This document shows, piece after piece, positions 47,201-60,800 of a DNA stretch of 64,000 bases. The stretch comes from Pisaster brevispinus. Taxonomy: Eukaryota; Echinodermata; Asteroidea; Forcipulatida; Asteriidae. Made by a program: the position numbers and the translations under genes. The notes below the pieces were generated by a model. The model was given only the letters and a program-made list of their open reading frames with translations. It was not told where the DNA came from and did not search any database. The DNA is taken from contig JAMKCF010000003.1 of NCBI GenBank assembly GCA_023634235.1, positions 23,220,742 to 23,284,741 on the forward strand, in the 5' to 3' direction. Positions within the stretch are counted from its first letter, which is position 1; every line of letters begins with the position of its first letter.

Positions 47201-50124
47201 ATTAATAAAAATGATTGGCACTCTTGAATGTTATTGCTAGATTAATAAAAATTATTGCCACTCTTGAATGTTATTACTAGATTAATAAAAATGATTGGCA
47301 CTCTTGAATGTTATTGGAAAAATCTGACTTTTTCATCAGCTTTTCATTTGGACTAGGATGGAATTTTTGTCTGACTTTACCTTCTTGATGGATACTGCAT
47401 CTGCAGAAGCTTAACCCGTTGGTTGCTATGGCTGATATGACATCACGTCTCCCTTCTGCAGTTTCCCATGTTAAGATGTGACCGTCCCGACCCTGGCTGG
47501 ATAGGAGCAAGAGGGGTTGTATTCAATTCATTTATTTTAATAATTCTAGCTATGAAGCCAAGGATTCTCAGAAAAGCAAACACTTAATCACTATACTAGC
47601 CAGGAACCCCATAGAGAGAAGACAAGGAAGGAAATTTCATTTGTAGATGTGGGAGGACCCTAGAGTTTTCCAGGGAAAACCAACCCAATCAGGTAGGGAC
47701 TGAAAAACCCAGTTCCACATTATAGTGCTCCCGGCAGAATTTGAACCGGCTCCCAGAGGTGGAAGACGAGGATAGATGATTTACTGACATTATACAACAC
47801 AAAGCGGAAAATTTATGTCAGGTTTTAGGTTTTCTTTTGCCAGCTTGAGGACAGTGATGGGGAGTGTTGTGGCCGAGCCGTTAAGAGCACCGGACTCAAG
47901 CTCAAGCTCTGGTGTTTCTGATCAGCAGAGTTTTAGTTCGACTCTCGGTCGTGACACTTGTGTCCTTGAGCAAGATACTTTACCAGAATTGTTTTACCCC
48001 TTTGGTAGAGACATTAAGTCATATGTCCCATCTACTAGGGTTGGTAGTGCATGTTAAAGAACCCAGAACACTTATCTCGGAAGAAGGGTTAACCCTGTTG
48101 TTTCTGGTTTTTATAGCAAGCACCCTTGTTCGCAGGCTTACTCAGGCTTGCAAGCTACACTGATAAAGTTGACTTATGAGGCAAACTTGGTTTTATTACC
48201 AGAAGTATATAACAATAAAAATGATAAACACGGAGGAAAGGAATCCCTTTTGGTAACTTAACATGACAGAAATTGATTACAGATGTTCTCTTATGCAGAT
48301 TACCCCAAACTGCACCAGATTTAAGTTATAGTGGCTTTTTTAGGTTCGTCAGATTTTAGGTTAGAATTCTAGTCCAGTTATTCATAACAAGATACTCAAC
48401 CATAATTTGTTTTTCTTCCTGGGCCAAATTTCATTGAGGACTCTGCTTAAGCAAATAAATTTTGCCCAACAATTTTTTGTGAAGTGAAAAATAAGCAGTA
48501 CGTCAGTCACAGAATGACAGGTGGTACATGTGACATGGTATTTTGGCTAGTAACTTTATTCTGGTAAGCAGATATATTTTGTGGTGCTTAGCTACTTTTT
48601 CGTCATTAAGCAGCTCCAAGAAATTGGGCCCAGGTGTTAAAATAGGGTTGAACTGACTATTTAAATTTGCTTCAATAAAATCCTAATGTTGAATGCTTAT
48701 CTGCAAGCCGAGAAAAGTCAGAACGCCTAATTTAAAACTAAGCGCAAAGGAAAAATAACTACCAACAACATCGCCCCCACACACAAAATTCTCCAAAACC
48801 ATTTCACAGGCTCTTCCAAACTTTGATGATCCAAGCACTGCACACAACAGCTACATTATGTTAAACCCAACTTGATCTGGCCTGGTCCTTACCTGACAAT
48901 TTGGGACTTGTCTAGTGGTAAAACTGACAGAACACTCTTGCCACTGTGGCCATCAAGAACTAAATCTGGTCTCCTCGTTTCAAGATTCCAGAGCCTCACT
49001 TCTCCGCATCCACAACTGAAAAACAAAGCAAAGCAAAACCTTTGTACAATATAACATTAGAGACAATCTGACAATAGCTGCTGCAAAAGTCTTGCACTGA
49101 AATGCCCAAAGCGGCCGATAATGGCCGTAAGATTTGACCAACTTATGCTCTAACAAGCAATGAGCAAGAGGTCAAAGAAAACATAATGTACTGAATGGAT
49201 ATTTTCCAATGTTTCCCATGTTAACAAAGAATCTAAACAAACCTATAGATATTTCTGTTTCTTATTAAATTTGCAGGCCTCGAAATTAACCCACAGTACC
49301 TACAGCAATTGCCGTGGTGCCTTGTGCTTTTGCTTTGGTGCCCTTTGCAAAGTTCCAATGTACAAATTTACATTTTCCTCAAGAGCTACAACTTCACACA
49401 GTTCTATGGCTACTACTACTAGCCTACTAGTACTACTCTTTGTCAAATTCACTTGGTCGTAAAGGTCTCCCTGCCAATTTGGCCAAAATATGAGTGATGT
49501 GTAGTTGTAAAATTTGGTCCCCCTAATTTTTGGCATGATTCATTTTAATAAAGTTTTGATGAGTGTAATTCTCTACGGGGCCCAATTTCACGGAGCTGCC
49601 CAAAGTACAAAAGTAGAGCTAAGCACAACAAAATTGTGCTAACCAAAATAAGGTTACCAGCCAAAATACCATTCCCCATGTATCACCTGTGACTGGTATC
49701 CTGCTCATTGTTGATAAGCAGAAAACTGCTAAGCACTAAGCCAAGGGTCCAATTTCATAAAGCTGCTTTTAAACAGAAAACAGTGCTTAACATTTTTTCT
49801 GATTAGCAGAAATGAGCTGGGTACTAGTCATAGTGGTACATGTGACGCTGTATTTTGGCTGGTAACCTTACTCTGGTAAGCATAACTTTGTTGACATGCT
49901 TAGCTACTTTTTGTGCTTTAAAGCAGATGATATTAGGCTCCTGGTCCCCAAAGAGGGTTACTATCTCAGCAACTACATCTTCACTCGTCTTACCCGGACA
50001 ATAGTTTCCCTTTCTCATCCCCATCGGTAGATCTATAGAATCTAACACAATTAACCGCATCCTTGGACCCTCGCAGCACAAACAGCGGATCTGGAGGACG
50101 AGGGGGTTCTGGTTCTTTAGACAT
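44291..50124 (-). CDS. GNB1L: Guanine nucleotide-binding protein subunit beta-like protein 1 (WD40)
   Basis: WD40 beta-propeller without known enzymatic activity; in human it lies in the 22q11 deletion region and has been linked to stability of PIK-related kinases through the TTT co-chaperone. Eight minus-strand exons: 49994-50124, 48893-49015, 47381-47496, 46987-47097, 46738-46866, 46485-46570, 45387-45493, 44291-44468; phases agree and give 326 aa (human 327). Motifs in order: PPDPLFVLRG near the N-terminus, GEVRLWNLETRR, VSQGRDGHILTWE, RCSIHQEGSPLVAAPGQDSD, GMPMCIKF, LLVGYEAGQVALWD, EPVMSLDYS, RGVSGSADDKLSTW, LTNPGLSDVCVRHDNRILAT, AGWDSRIRVFGWKKLKPLAV, LLAAGSKDKHISLWSLYNPS at the C-terminus. 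The last phrase and PPDPxFVLRG are diagnostic of the family. The start codon fits the family N-terminus. Tail to tail with DPH1, head to head with the next WD40 gene. Confidence 0.97.
45040..45206 (-). repeat. SINE-A-related copy in GNB1L intron 7
   Basis: Minus-strand head: GTCATGGCCTAGCGGTTAAG, CCGGATTCAAACTCTGGTG, GGGTTCGAGTCCCAGTCGTG. The body (CACAACACACGGGACC on the plus strand) matches 54362-54535 rather than 4178, suggesting a subfamily. Confidence 0.7.
46007..46152. mobile_element. 146-bp foldback element (M5)
   Basis: TATAGACTGTGCAAGTCTCG left end and CGAGACTGCACGGTCTATA right end; the stem continues through CGCGTATTCGAACAT / ATGTTTGAATACGCG. In GNB1L intron 6. Confidence 0.85.
47151..47316. 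repeat. 40-bp tandem repeat, four copies, in GNB1L intron 3
   Basis: Units TTATT(G/A)CTAGATTAATAAAA followed by ATGATTGGCACTCTTGAATG at 47151, 47191, 47231 and 47271, almost identical. Confidence 0.95.
47865..48150 (+). repeat. SINE-A copy in GNB1L intron 2
   Basis: GTTGTGGCCGAGCCGTTAAG, AGCTCTGGTGTTTCTGATCA, AGTTCGACTCTCGGTCGTGA and CACTTGTGTCCTTGAGCAAG; downstream body diverges from the 4178 copy. Confidence 0.75.
48424..48632. mobile_element. M6 foldback element
   Basis: Left GGGCCAAATTTCATTGAGGA, inner GTGACATGGTATTTTGGCTA and TTCTGGTAAGCA, right TTAAGCAGCTCCAAGAAATTGGGCC. Same pattern as 20757-20947. Confidence 0.7.
49277..49385 (+). repeat. Dispersed repeat D3
   Basis: CTCGAAATTAACCCACAGTA, TGTGCTTTTGCTTTGGTGCC and CTTTGCAAAGTTCCAATGTA recur at 58143-58310. 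Confidence 0.65.
49577..49935. mobile_element. Two adjacent M6-family foldbacks
   Basis: The first starts GGGCCCAATTTCACGGAGCT at about 49578; a second, in the same orientation, starts GGGTCCAATTTCATAAAGCTGC at about 49744. Both contain the CCAGCCAAAATACC / GTATTTTGGCTGG block and a TACCAGTCA-type block. The second ends in GNB1L exon-1-proximal intron. Confidence 0.65.
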
Positions 50125-51824
50125 CCTCTGCAGCTTTCCCTAAAACTGACAAAAAAATTAAATATGGCAAGTAAAAAAAATAAATAAAAAACAGCAAGAG
50201 AAGAATTCTTTCCACATTAATCTTGTAGTTTTGTACATGCTTAAGGTGTCAAATTTTTGCATCCATTTTACCAACGATAATTGACAACAAAATTATTAAG
50301 TTGCACAACTGGATTGCAGGTCCGTTATTCATCTCTATAAATCTGTAAATATTGTGACAGAAAATAACTTTGATCACAAGAAATTGATTAAATTCCTGAG
50401 ACTACACCATGGCCCACGTCCATAAAATATTCATGGAGAGGTCAAGCTCCAGAACTCGTGCATACGTTGCAGATAAAGGAATGGATGTGTGCAGCGCCGA
50501 CTGACTGTTGTAGTAGCAAACAACCGTATTCATTGTTCTACTTCTACTACCGGTAGTTCTACTTTCTAGCACACAGTGTTAGGATAGGTAGGAGCAAAAC
50601 TGTGCCTACAGTACCACAGTTGTAGGTGCAATATTGCATGATGATGATTGGGCCCCTCCCGAGTCCCAGTACAGTAGAGTATTTTTTACTACAGTGTTTC
50701 TGGTTCATTGCAAGTACCCTTGTTTACAGGTTTCTTCAGGCTTGCGTACTACTGCGATTGAGACATCCTTGGTTTCATTACCAGAAATAAATAGTAAACA
50801 TGATGTTGACAAATAGTAATAAATAACATAATACAAACATGACAAATAATCAGAAAATATATAATAAAATTAATATTAAGTTTGATGAAACTCTAACTTA
50901 TGAATTCTGTCTCATCAAACTTTCACTAAAATATAGACAATTTATTTAAAATATTATCAATCAGTAAAAATTCAATAATCACCTAGTTTACAAAGCTGAA
51001 AACACTGAAAATGTCCTTTGAAATCAGAGTATTTGATCCGTTCACAGTCCATAGTCCAGAGTCGTCAGAGCAGACTTTCTCCGACCTCCTGCACCATGTT
51101 GTTTTGATGATTGAAACGTTCCCGCGATTGACCCGGAAGCTGGGAAAATGTAGAGTGAACCATTTGCATAGGGGTAAGTTAAAAAAATTTATATGGAATT
51201 TTGATTAGTTAACTGAATCCTATATTTGATAAACAGTAAAATAATATAATTATTAAATAATCATAATTTATTTAAAAATTGACAGATAAATGGTAAATGT
51301 ATCGGAAAGTGCACTAAGTAATTGTACTGCATTATGTCATTATTGCATTGTTACGTGGAGACCCTACAATAAAATAGAATAGTCACAAATATACGAGGTT
51401 GACCTCCATTAGCCTGAGGTCACTGTCGTAAGCGACGGCCAAACGTTACCAAGTGCTGCTGGTTCTCAAAATAAAATATATCAAATTACCTAGATTTATT
51501 TGTTCCCAACCGATTCGCCGTTGTTGTTTCGGTGTGACAATACGCGAAGAAAGATCTGCTTTCGTTGGAGCAAAATAAACATTGGGTAAAAAGTTTATGA
51601 ACGATCTGAAGTTCTGTTTCTGCTAGTTCAACTCTTCGATCATATACTGGACTCAACTCTCGAGGGCTGCAGCACCAGCGACCAACATCCAACGGTCTCC
51701 CCATCGAAAACTCTTGAACTCATTTCGCCCTCGTCTCCGGTACCGTGTTTCATCTTGTAACCGAATCGCCGGAACCGGGAACAGTAAATAAATAACCGAT
51801 AAATTCTCCCATTTCTAAGTCGCC
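50125..51824. promoter_or_regulatory. Divergent intergenic region GNB1L / WD40 gene
   Basis: 1.7 kb between divergent start codons. CpG-containing sequence lies near 51500-51824 beside the WD40 gene start and near 50000-50124. A short ORF at 51011-51208 has no recognised similarity. No clear TATA or other element was seen, so this is a positional call only. Confidence 0.4.
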
Positions 51825-54800
51825 ATGTATGCCTTGGCCGGTTTATCGGGTGCTGGGGTGGCGAGGCAGTCGAAGCTGCACAGCCCAGATGATCAGTCGT
51901 CGACCAGCAGGAGTTCGCGATCGACTCCACGGAGCAGCGTGATGAGCTTACCGGTGACTGGGCTGAACTCGAGCGGGGACTTCGAGGCGGAACACCGCGC
52001 TCATCGGAACCCTGTCTCGGAGGGCAATTTGCGGTTACTGCATACTGTGTAAGTTTATATATTTTGTTGCTCTCATGACAGGAAGGTCTTTTTTGTTTTG
52101 CCTTCATTCTTCAACCTTATTAACCAACCATTAAATTGAAATTTGTCAATAATGCCAAAATGTTAGTTTACAAAAATATTTATTATAACATAAATGATAA
52201 AAATTAAAATCATAATTAAAAATAATTGTGAATTTGAATTTTCTTATTTATTACAACTAACAATTTGTCAATTTACAAAAATTTTTGTTTCAAATATAAT
52301 AATAACATGAAAATTTGAATCAAACTACATCATACATCATTGATATAATTGTGAATTTGAATTTCTTCATTTATTTACCTGCTAATGTTTTTGCACTTAT
52401 TAAACATATTATTTGTGTTATTGTGTTTATTTATTTATTTATTAGATGTATTTATTACCTAGGACCGGTATTAGATGTCAGATAGATCAGACTGCCACTG
52501 TTTCATTTGTTATGACTCTAGTCTGAGTGTTTACAATTTTTTTTAAATCTGGATAAATAGGATTAGATACTTGTTATTCACAATGATTGATTTGTGAAAG
52601 GGGCGGTCAGACTGAGCATCTTCTAAAATTGATAATTTCCAATTAAAAATGTATTGTACTTGGTCTTATATAGTGATAAACTTTTTAATAACTTTATTAA
52701 TAAGAAGTGTTTCACACGATGATTGTAAGGAAGAAATAATATACCCTTTAAATAAATTTGTTCTACCAATCAGTTCATCCCCAGGATTTGATCACACAAC
52801 CCTCGCAACATGGGGGTCATGGCTTCAAATCTCCTGTTTGCATTAGAAATTTTTAATTAAATAAGTAGTTGTCACCAAAGTCGCCTTCTGTTATGGCCTA
52901 ATTGTATCCCACGGTCAGTGTTCACCCGGCCAGCTCTTAGGATAAAATTGATGAGCTGTGACTGTAATGGGAGTAAGAAGCTTTGACATTAAGGTTTGGA
53001 CTTGATGGTGTAACCTGGATTTGTATTTGAAGTTCTTTCAAAAGGGGTTAATTAGACTGGCATGCCTGATGCTTTCATTATTGCAATGGCAAGGTCACCA
53101 AGGCGTTTTCTCCTCTTTGAGAAAATTGTCAATTTCTACCGGAATATTTCAAGGGGCATCAAGGCAATGACTAGGGGCAACAAAGGCAATTGCCCTGTTG
53201 CCTCCTTGAAGTACCAGGGGGGCTTGGACTGGTCCAATTAAGTCTCCGCCCTATAATGTATTGACCAATTACAACCACGAACACCCAAAAGACTTGTAAA
53301 AAAAATATAAATAATAATAAAGCGTTCAAATCTCACTACAAAATATATTGAAAACCTTCCTGTTAGGATTGCTGTGTCCTGTTTTTTTGTGTATGGCCCC
53401 CAGACCTGCCAGAGCAAGACACATGTATGCTATCCGCTATGGGCGTCGTTGGTGGGCAATTGCTGTGGTTGAAATGAATTGTTCTAATTTCAAGAGCGGA
53501 CAAGTCCTGCAGTCTTGCATTTTTAACTTGAATAATAACATTTGTAATCTGTCCTATAGAAATGAAAAATGCTGTTCAGTTGTTAACTTTGAGTCTGATT
53601 AAAAAATAGGCCTATCTCTCATTAATTCTGTTGAGTGTCGAGGTATACATTGTACTGACCCTAAGACAAGTGAGAAGGTATCTCAATGTGAGATAATTCT
53701 TTTTAGTTAAAAAATAAAACCAGATTATCATTAGACTGTGTAATCTATAGTCTTTTTAATTTAATTTTTGATTCTGGTCTACATTTAAACAATTTCTGGT
53801 CCAGCAACAAATTTTTAAGTCGTGATTTTTCCCCTAAACTCCAGCCAAAATGATAATTTTAAGAACATTTTTCGTTATTAAAGTCGTCATTACTCGGGGT
53901 GGAGGTTGAACAGAGTGGCATCTAGTACAAGTCATCATTGTTGTAAGGAAGTTATTCCCAACCCCTACATGTATGTCAAGAATATCTTCTTAAGAACCCT
54001 TTGTTTCTTTCTAATCTTTGTTTTGATGATGCAGAGATTGTCAGCAGGAAGTTATGTGTTGTCGTTACAATGAAGATGGGACGATGCTGGCAGCAGGATT
54101 TGTAGACGGCAGTATCAAGGTGAGAGCTTCAAATGCCAACTATAGAGGGCGCTGTCTAGGTGCACTGTCAATTGCGATACAAAATACTCGGTTCTTAGGT
54201 TGCACTTTGTCTAACTACAGCTCAAAGCATTTTATTATTTTATCAACAGGTGTACTCGAATGAATTATAAGACCCATTTGTAAGGGTTGACAAGGTGATG
54301 TGACACATCAACTGTGCCATAAACGATGTAACCTTGTAACTGGGTTCTTTTAGTTTTTTTACATTTATTACACAACACACGGGACATACATGTACTGCTT
54401 TACATCCCATCCAAAGGATAAAGAAATTGTAGTTCAGATTCTTGCTCAAGTGCCACGACCGGGAACCGAGTCCACACTCTGACAACGCCTGAACATGAGT
54501 GCAGTGCACAAAACCCCTCGGCCACGACACTCAACAAACCTTTACAAATCAAATTCATGCCAGTTAGCATACAATGCAGATTGCCATGTCATGGGAACAT
54601 GACACACTGTGCATACATGTTCAAGCACCATAATTGATTGATCTTTAACTCCTGAGTTGCCACACGCTCATCTCTCCTCCTCCCCCCCCCCCATCCAACT
54701 TAAGTGAGCAGTTAGTAGCGGAGAGCAGTAATAAGGTCCCTGCAATGTTTGCTGAAAGACTAGTTAATTATAAACTAAAAACAGGTGAAGTTGGGTCAGA

Positions 54801-57800
54801 ACAGGTGGGCGCATTTTACTATGAATACAACCTAGTTCCGTTTCTCTCGAAGTTCTGTAATAGCTTGACACATTCTGCACGATGTCATACGATCAGCTCA
54901 AATCAAGCGTAAATAAAAGCATGAACACTTCGTTCACGTTTTTAAATTGCCTGGATGAGATAATGTGATCATAATATTTGTAAAAAAGAAAGAAAAGGAA
55001 ATAGTAGTTGGAAACTGCTTAGAAATGGAAATGCGCCAGAAAAGTAATGGCCGCAAGTTCATTATATTTCTGAGGGGAGCTGCATATAAATTGGTCCTCA
55101 TGTGAAGAAGGATTACAAAGACATCAGCAACTTAATGTAGACCTTTTATGACTTCTCTAAAAATAGCACTATGTATTTCAGAAATCAATTTTATGGCATT
55201 ACAGTAGCTTATCAACAAGTTTTTTGGTCACGGCATAAAAGTGTTAAAATGTGTTTTACTTATTTATGTATTTCAGTTTAAAGTTGGGATCATAGATTGG
55301 TTTTTGTCAATGTAATGCTAATTTTTAGGCAGAGTTATAAAGAAAGATACAATAAAAGTCACACAAAATGCAGTGTCTACTGGCTGTGAAAACAGCAACA
55401 AACTGTCACGGTATTTTCACTCAAGTGCCGATCTATCCATTCAAGTTTTCACGCTAATTCACGCAATAATACCAACTGCATCTCTGGCTGCAGCATTCAC
55501 AAATGGACACAAACCCTCAGAAATCTGAGAAACGATTCAAGCATGAATCGTTTCGCAGTCAATGGCTAGTCACTGAAAAAGTTAAGGGCAAAACCCCTGT
55601 TTTCCTCCAACATAAACTGAGCATTTGTTGGCATTGATAGACCCCTTGCATTGGCCGCCATTGCTGAGGTCAAGCAACTGAACTTTGACCTCAGTGAGGG
55701 CGCTGTTTGGGCTTGTGACATTATACTTATGCAAGGGTCTATTGTGCTGTTGGATGTGTAATGAAATAAATGAAATAACTCAAATTCATGATTTGATTTA
55801 GTATTAGTTTTGTTGGTAAGCAGTTTTTTTTCCTTTTTTTTCTCTTCTGAAAATTGATTCCTCCTCAGGTGTATGCAACAGATACAGGTGCTGCTCTCTA
55901 TAACTTGGTGGACGATGAGACAGGAGATGCTCATTTACCCTGCACCAGCATCCTTTTCAGACCTTACACATCCGGTGATAAGTCTCTGAACCTACTCTTA
56001 GCCACATGTAAGTTTCCAATCTGAGAGTCTACCATCAGTGGGGCAGATTTGGGGGAATTTTTTTTTTATTATGACATGCTTACAAAATTAAAAAAGACAA
56101 TCAAAATGAAAACCAGGCTAGTCAGAGTAAAGAAATAAACCAAGATAAAAGATCAACTATAGAAAAAGTAAAAAAAATTTTTTTTCCTTTTCTTTTTAAA
56201 CTTTTGTTTTCTTTTCCAATGCATTGTGTATAAATTAACATCTCCATACTCTCTGTACATTGTTTCCATTCTTGTTTGAGTTTGGAACTAAAGTTCAGTT
56301 AATAATAAGTCAAGATATGATTATATTTTTCATTTTAAGATAGTTTTGATCTTGCACTATGTCTTTAATCTTAAGATGCGAGTGGTATGGTCAAATTCTG
56401 GCACACCTCCACCTGCAAGTGCATCCACACTACGCACGAGACCAGGCAGACACTAACGGTGGCTTACAACAAGGATACGTCCATGTACATCACTGCTGGA
56501 TCCGATGACAAGATTAACGTCTACGATGACAAAACCAGAAAGAGGATATTCACTTGTCAGCCGAGGTAAGTGTAAAAGCGTAGAGAAAGTTTTTTACGAG
56601 GGTTTAACCCGTGGAAGTAGGAATTCACGGAGACCCAAATGAGAGGCTCTCTGAACCAACAATTCTTGCTAGAAGAGATTATTTTGGACATAGTCGTCAC
56701 CCCCATCAACCCTGACTGCCTGGAGAGAATTTACTAGGATCCGTTTTCACTCTGACAAAATCCAACCCCACATAAAGTTTGTGTATATGGTACAACCCAA
56801 AATGATGCACTCTGATTATGGTGACATGCCTTATGATCCCATGCGAAGCATGATCAGTTTATGCAGTCCTCAGTCCGAAAGAATCAAACAAAAACAAGCA
56901 GTCGGATTTTGAAGGGGGTTAAAGATGGTTAGGGTTAAGGATGTGTCACCCCCACGACTCCACTCTTCTGTAATAGTAGATAAACTCCTCTTTTTTTGTG
57001 TGCAGTCCTTCCATGAGTGTGATGGACGGACATCGGTCCCGCGTCTTCTCTCTCAAGTTCCACCCCAACAAATCAGACGAGTTTGTATCTGGAGGTTGGG
57101 ATGACACCGTTCAGTTCTGGGACACCCGAGCGGAACATTCCGTAAGGTAATGCATCTAGAAGTTTGTTTTTAATTTGGTTTTACCCTTTACACCGATGTG
57201 TATTAAGCACTGTATGCTCAGTGCTTTCCCGAGCTATGTGAAAAAAAAAATCCACAGGCAATCACTCGGGTGGGATTTGAACCCACGACCTTTGCATTGC
57301 TAGAGCAGATGTCTAACCACTAGACTCACCAAGCTAGCCCGATGGCTAGAGGCGGGTTCGAATCCTTAGCAGCGGGTACTGCAACGATTTTGTTGGCCCA
57401 TCCAGGGTTGAGACTGTCCCAAGAATTCAGGCCACGGAGTCTTCTGCTTTGTCCAACAAAAACATGCGACGTTTTGAATTTGTTGATGTAAACACCAACT
57501 GGCCTGGAATTACACGGAAGCCACGGGGGAGGCCACAGCCTCTGTTGCCCCTAGTCTTGGTCTTGGTGCCCCTTCAAAAGTTTTCCCCGTAGACCTTAAG
57601 ATTTTCTAATGGAAGTGCCCTCTGCAAAATGAAAGTGGCATTGCCCTCTGAAGGCCTCCACCATGTCTACTTGTTTACAAAAAGACTTCACTGTAACTTG
57701 TGCATTCCATGGCATTTCTCGGTAGGCAGGATAATATTCTGAGGAGTTTTAACATTTTGTTATCAAATTTCAGAAAAAGAAAAAAAAAAGCAAACAAAAA

Positions 57801-60800
57801 AACACGACTGTCTAAGTTTTAGATGTCCGCCCTTTCTGAATATCAAAAAATGTGCTAGATCCCCAGTTGGTAGAACACCGGCATGTACAGATATACCCAG
57901 AGGTGGCAGAGTTCAAGTAAATCCAGCTCTGAATCAATTTAGTCTTTGTTTGATTTATCATGACAGGAAACTCATAGGGCCTCACGTCTGCGGTGATGCC
58001 TTGGACATTGACCCGTACCACAATCACATCGTGACTGGATCCTGGAGGAAAGATGCAAACCTTCAGATCTGGGACTATGCCTCGGGGAATCTGATACGCA
58101 CTGTGCCCCAAGACTTCAATAATTCCCTGGTAAGAACTCACCAGGTCTCGAAATAACCCACACCGGGCCCCATGGCAATTGGTGCCCTGTGCTTTTGCTG
58201 TGGTGCCCTTTGCAAAGTTCCCAATACAAATTTACATTTTCCTCATAGAGTGCCCCTTTCCAGAGGAAAATCACCATGCCTCTTCAAGACCACAGTTCAA
58301 GGCCTGCCTCGATTTCAGCTGATGAGTATCTGAGCTTGTGATAGTCCATTTGTCTAACTCACCGATCGCTGAATGTGATTTATGAGATTTGGTTCCAACA
58401 ACAGTGAACAAGAACTTTACTGGCCATCGTATGAAGTGGTTAAAATAACATTACAAAACAATTAAAAATTATGGGTTTTTTTCTTTCACCGATATTTTAG
58501 AAATGTTCTACTCATGTTCAAGGGCCATTTTTTAAGCTGATCAAGTTTTGCATGGCACCTAAAAAATTAAGATTTTTCTTTCGCTGTTATTTTGAGAAAT
58601 GCTCTACTGATCAACTTTTGCGTGGCACCTAATGTCTTACACATAATTAACTATCTATGCATTATTTCAAGAACCAGACTATTGGCTTTGAAAATTAACA
58701 ACACTATAAATAGGAATACTCTGGTTGGTGTTCGGCTTTATGCTTTGCTTTATGTTGGTTTCATGCGGCACCATCTGTCCGTGCTAAAATTATAATTCTA
58801 AAACAATACGCAAAAAGAAAACACTGATTTGATTGCTCCCGCACAACAAGCACATAGTGCATGCAGAACTTTTACACAAAATAGTGCTGCTCTAGGGGCC
58901 ACTTCTGCACTAGTTCATGTCATATGCCATAGACCTGGGCCCAATTTCATGGCTCTGCTTACCGTAAGGAATTCGGCGCTTATGTCAAGCTTATTTCACG
59001 GGTAAGCGGGAATTTTTTGCTTGTGCGCGCGCGTACCCTACGTCACAAAATTGAATCTCTAAAACTCGCCTTGAAGTGAGTTTTGGAGACTCAAATTTCT
59101 CAACGTACTGTTATTGAAAATTCTAATCAATGGGGGCATTTTAGACAAAAACATTTTGTAGGGTGCTTACTACTGTAGCACACCCAGGGTGCTTTTCAGA
59201 TGTTAAAATCACAACTTACTTGGTCACAGCAGTGGGGCTTTCTCCGGACATGCCCAGGCAAAACCTAGCTGGCTCTCTACCAAATTTACCAGTACACCCT
59301 TTACTGCATGCACAGCACCCAGAAGACTGATTGCACATGGCTTTTTGAATAGGCCTCCACACCAAGTGAATACAAGAAATGAACAGTACCTGGGCTGGAC
59401 TGATACACACCCTGCCAAGGTGTGTTATTGATGTGAGGGGCAGGCTGAACCAAAAGTATTGAAGGGGTGGAAGGAAGGCTGAGGGGTAAAATTTACCATT
59501 ACCATCTTTATAAAAAAAGGAGGCTTACGGATACAAATTCAACAAATTTATTATTATTTTTTTATTTATTAATTTATTTATTTAATTATTTAAAGTTGTT
59601 GTGGTTTTTTTTTTTTTTTTTGGGGGGGGGGGGGTTTGAGGGGGGGGGATCAGAAATTAAGTGCATTCACATAGATTATAAAGGACACAATTTTGTTACT
59701 TATACAGCAGGCAAGATTGTTTTTCCTACTGTAATCTGGTTTCTGGTTTCCGATTTTTTTTTCCACAGAAAAATCAATACAGTTGTTAGTAAATGGTCTT
59801 TAAGAGTTGATACAAGTCTATACCATATATGTACCCTATAAAATGTTCAGGAAAATGAAATTTGCTGTTGCAAAATGCTTACCAACCAAAAGGATCTCTA
59901 GTATAAAGGAAAACAAAATATTAACAGCTTCACATTTCGACCCTAGCTGGAAAGCCTTTGAGAAAGACTCTGCTAGGGTCACAACATGAGGCCATTAACA
60001 TTTTTTTGCAATAAAATGTTCATACTTTTTTTCAAAGTAATGCAAAACTTTCTGTCTACACACAATAGTGGATTTTATGAGATTTTGTTTTGTATTCTGA
60101 TGGTTTTTTTATATTCACTCTTCAGCTTTACTGTGCTCAGTGGCTGGGTAAAGATAACATCTTGGTAGGAGGGTGTGATGCAAACATGGTCAGGATCATC
60201 GACAGAGGAACTCTCCAGGTAATGGAAAGAATTGAGACATTGTGTTTTATAGTGGGATTGTCAATCCAACTCTGAATCTATGGATGGAACCAATCACCTT
60301 CGTCAATAAGTTCTCCTGAATAAGCCATTTGCGAGTTAGATTTGAATAACGTCTGGTATAATAATTTGCTTTAGTCACAAGTTACCACCTAAGTTTGAAT
60401 AACTCAGACTATCGAGACCGTTGCTATGACACATTATTTGGGGCAGGCTTTTGCATAGTTACGCAAGAGACGTTGAACACCCATACGCAATTCTAAATGA
60501 ATGTGTATGACACAATGGTACCAGGCTTTGCCCATCTGAAGGATGCTACACAAAAGCTTGTCCCGAACCATTTAACATGGCAACTGTCTCTAGCCTGAGT
60601 GACTTATAGCAAGTCTATGTACCAGACATTATTCAAATCTATCTCGCAAATAGCTCATTGACTTTCAGCTGAAAACTGAAATGAAAGTGAAGGAGCCCAA
60701 AACATACGGAAGCAGGTCATCTCACCCTCTAGCAAGCTCACTCCAACAAAGTCGCCCCCAACAATGTCGCCCCCCAAACAAGCTCGCCCTGGGTAGTAAT

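Noticed and set aside
51011..51208. 65-codon ORF between GNB1L and the WD40 gene
   Set aside because: No recognised similarity and no splice or transcript context; kept only as part of the intergenic entry.
51640..52107. 155-codon minus-strand ORF
   Set aside because: It is antisense to the WD40 gene first exon, whose frame and splice donor fit the next exon.
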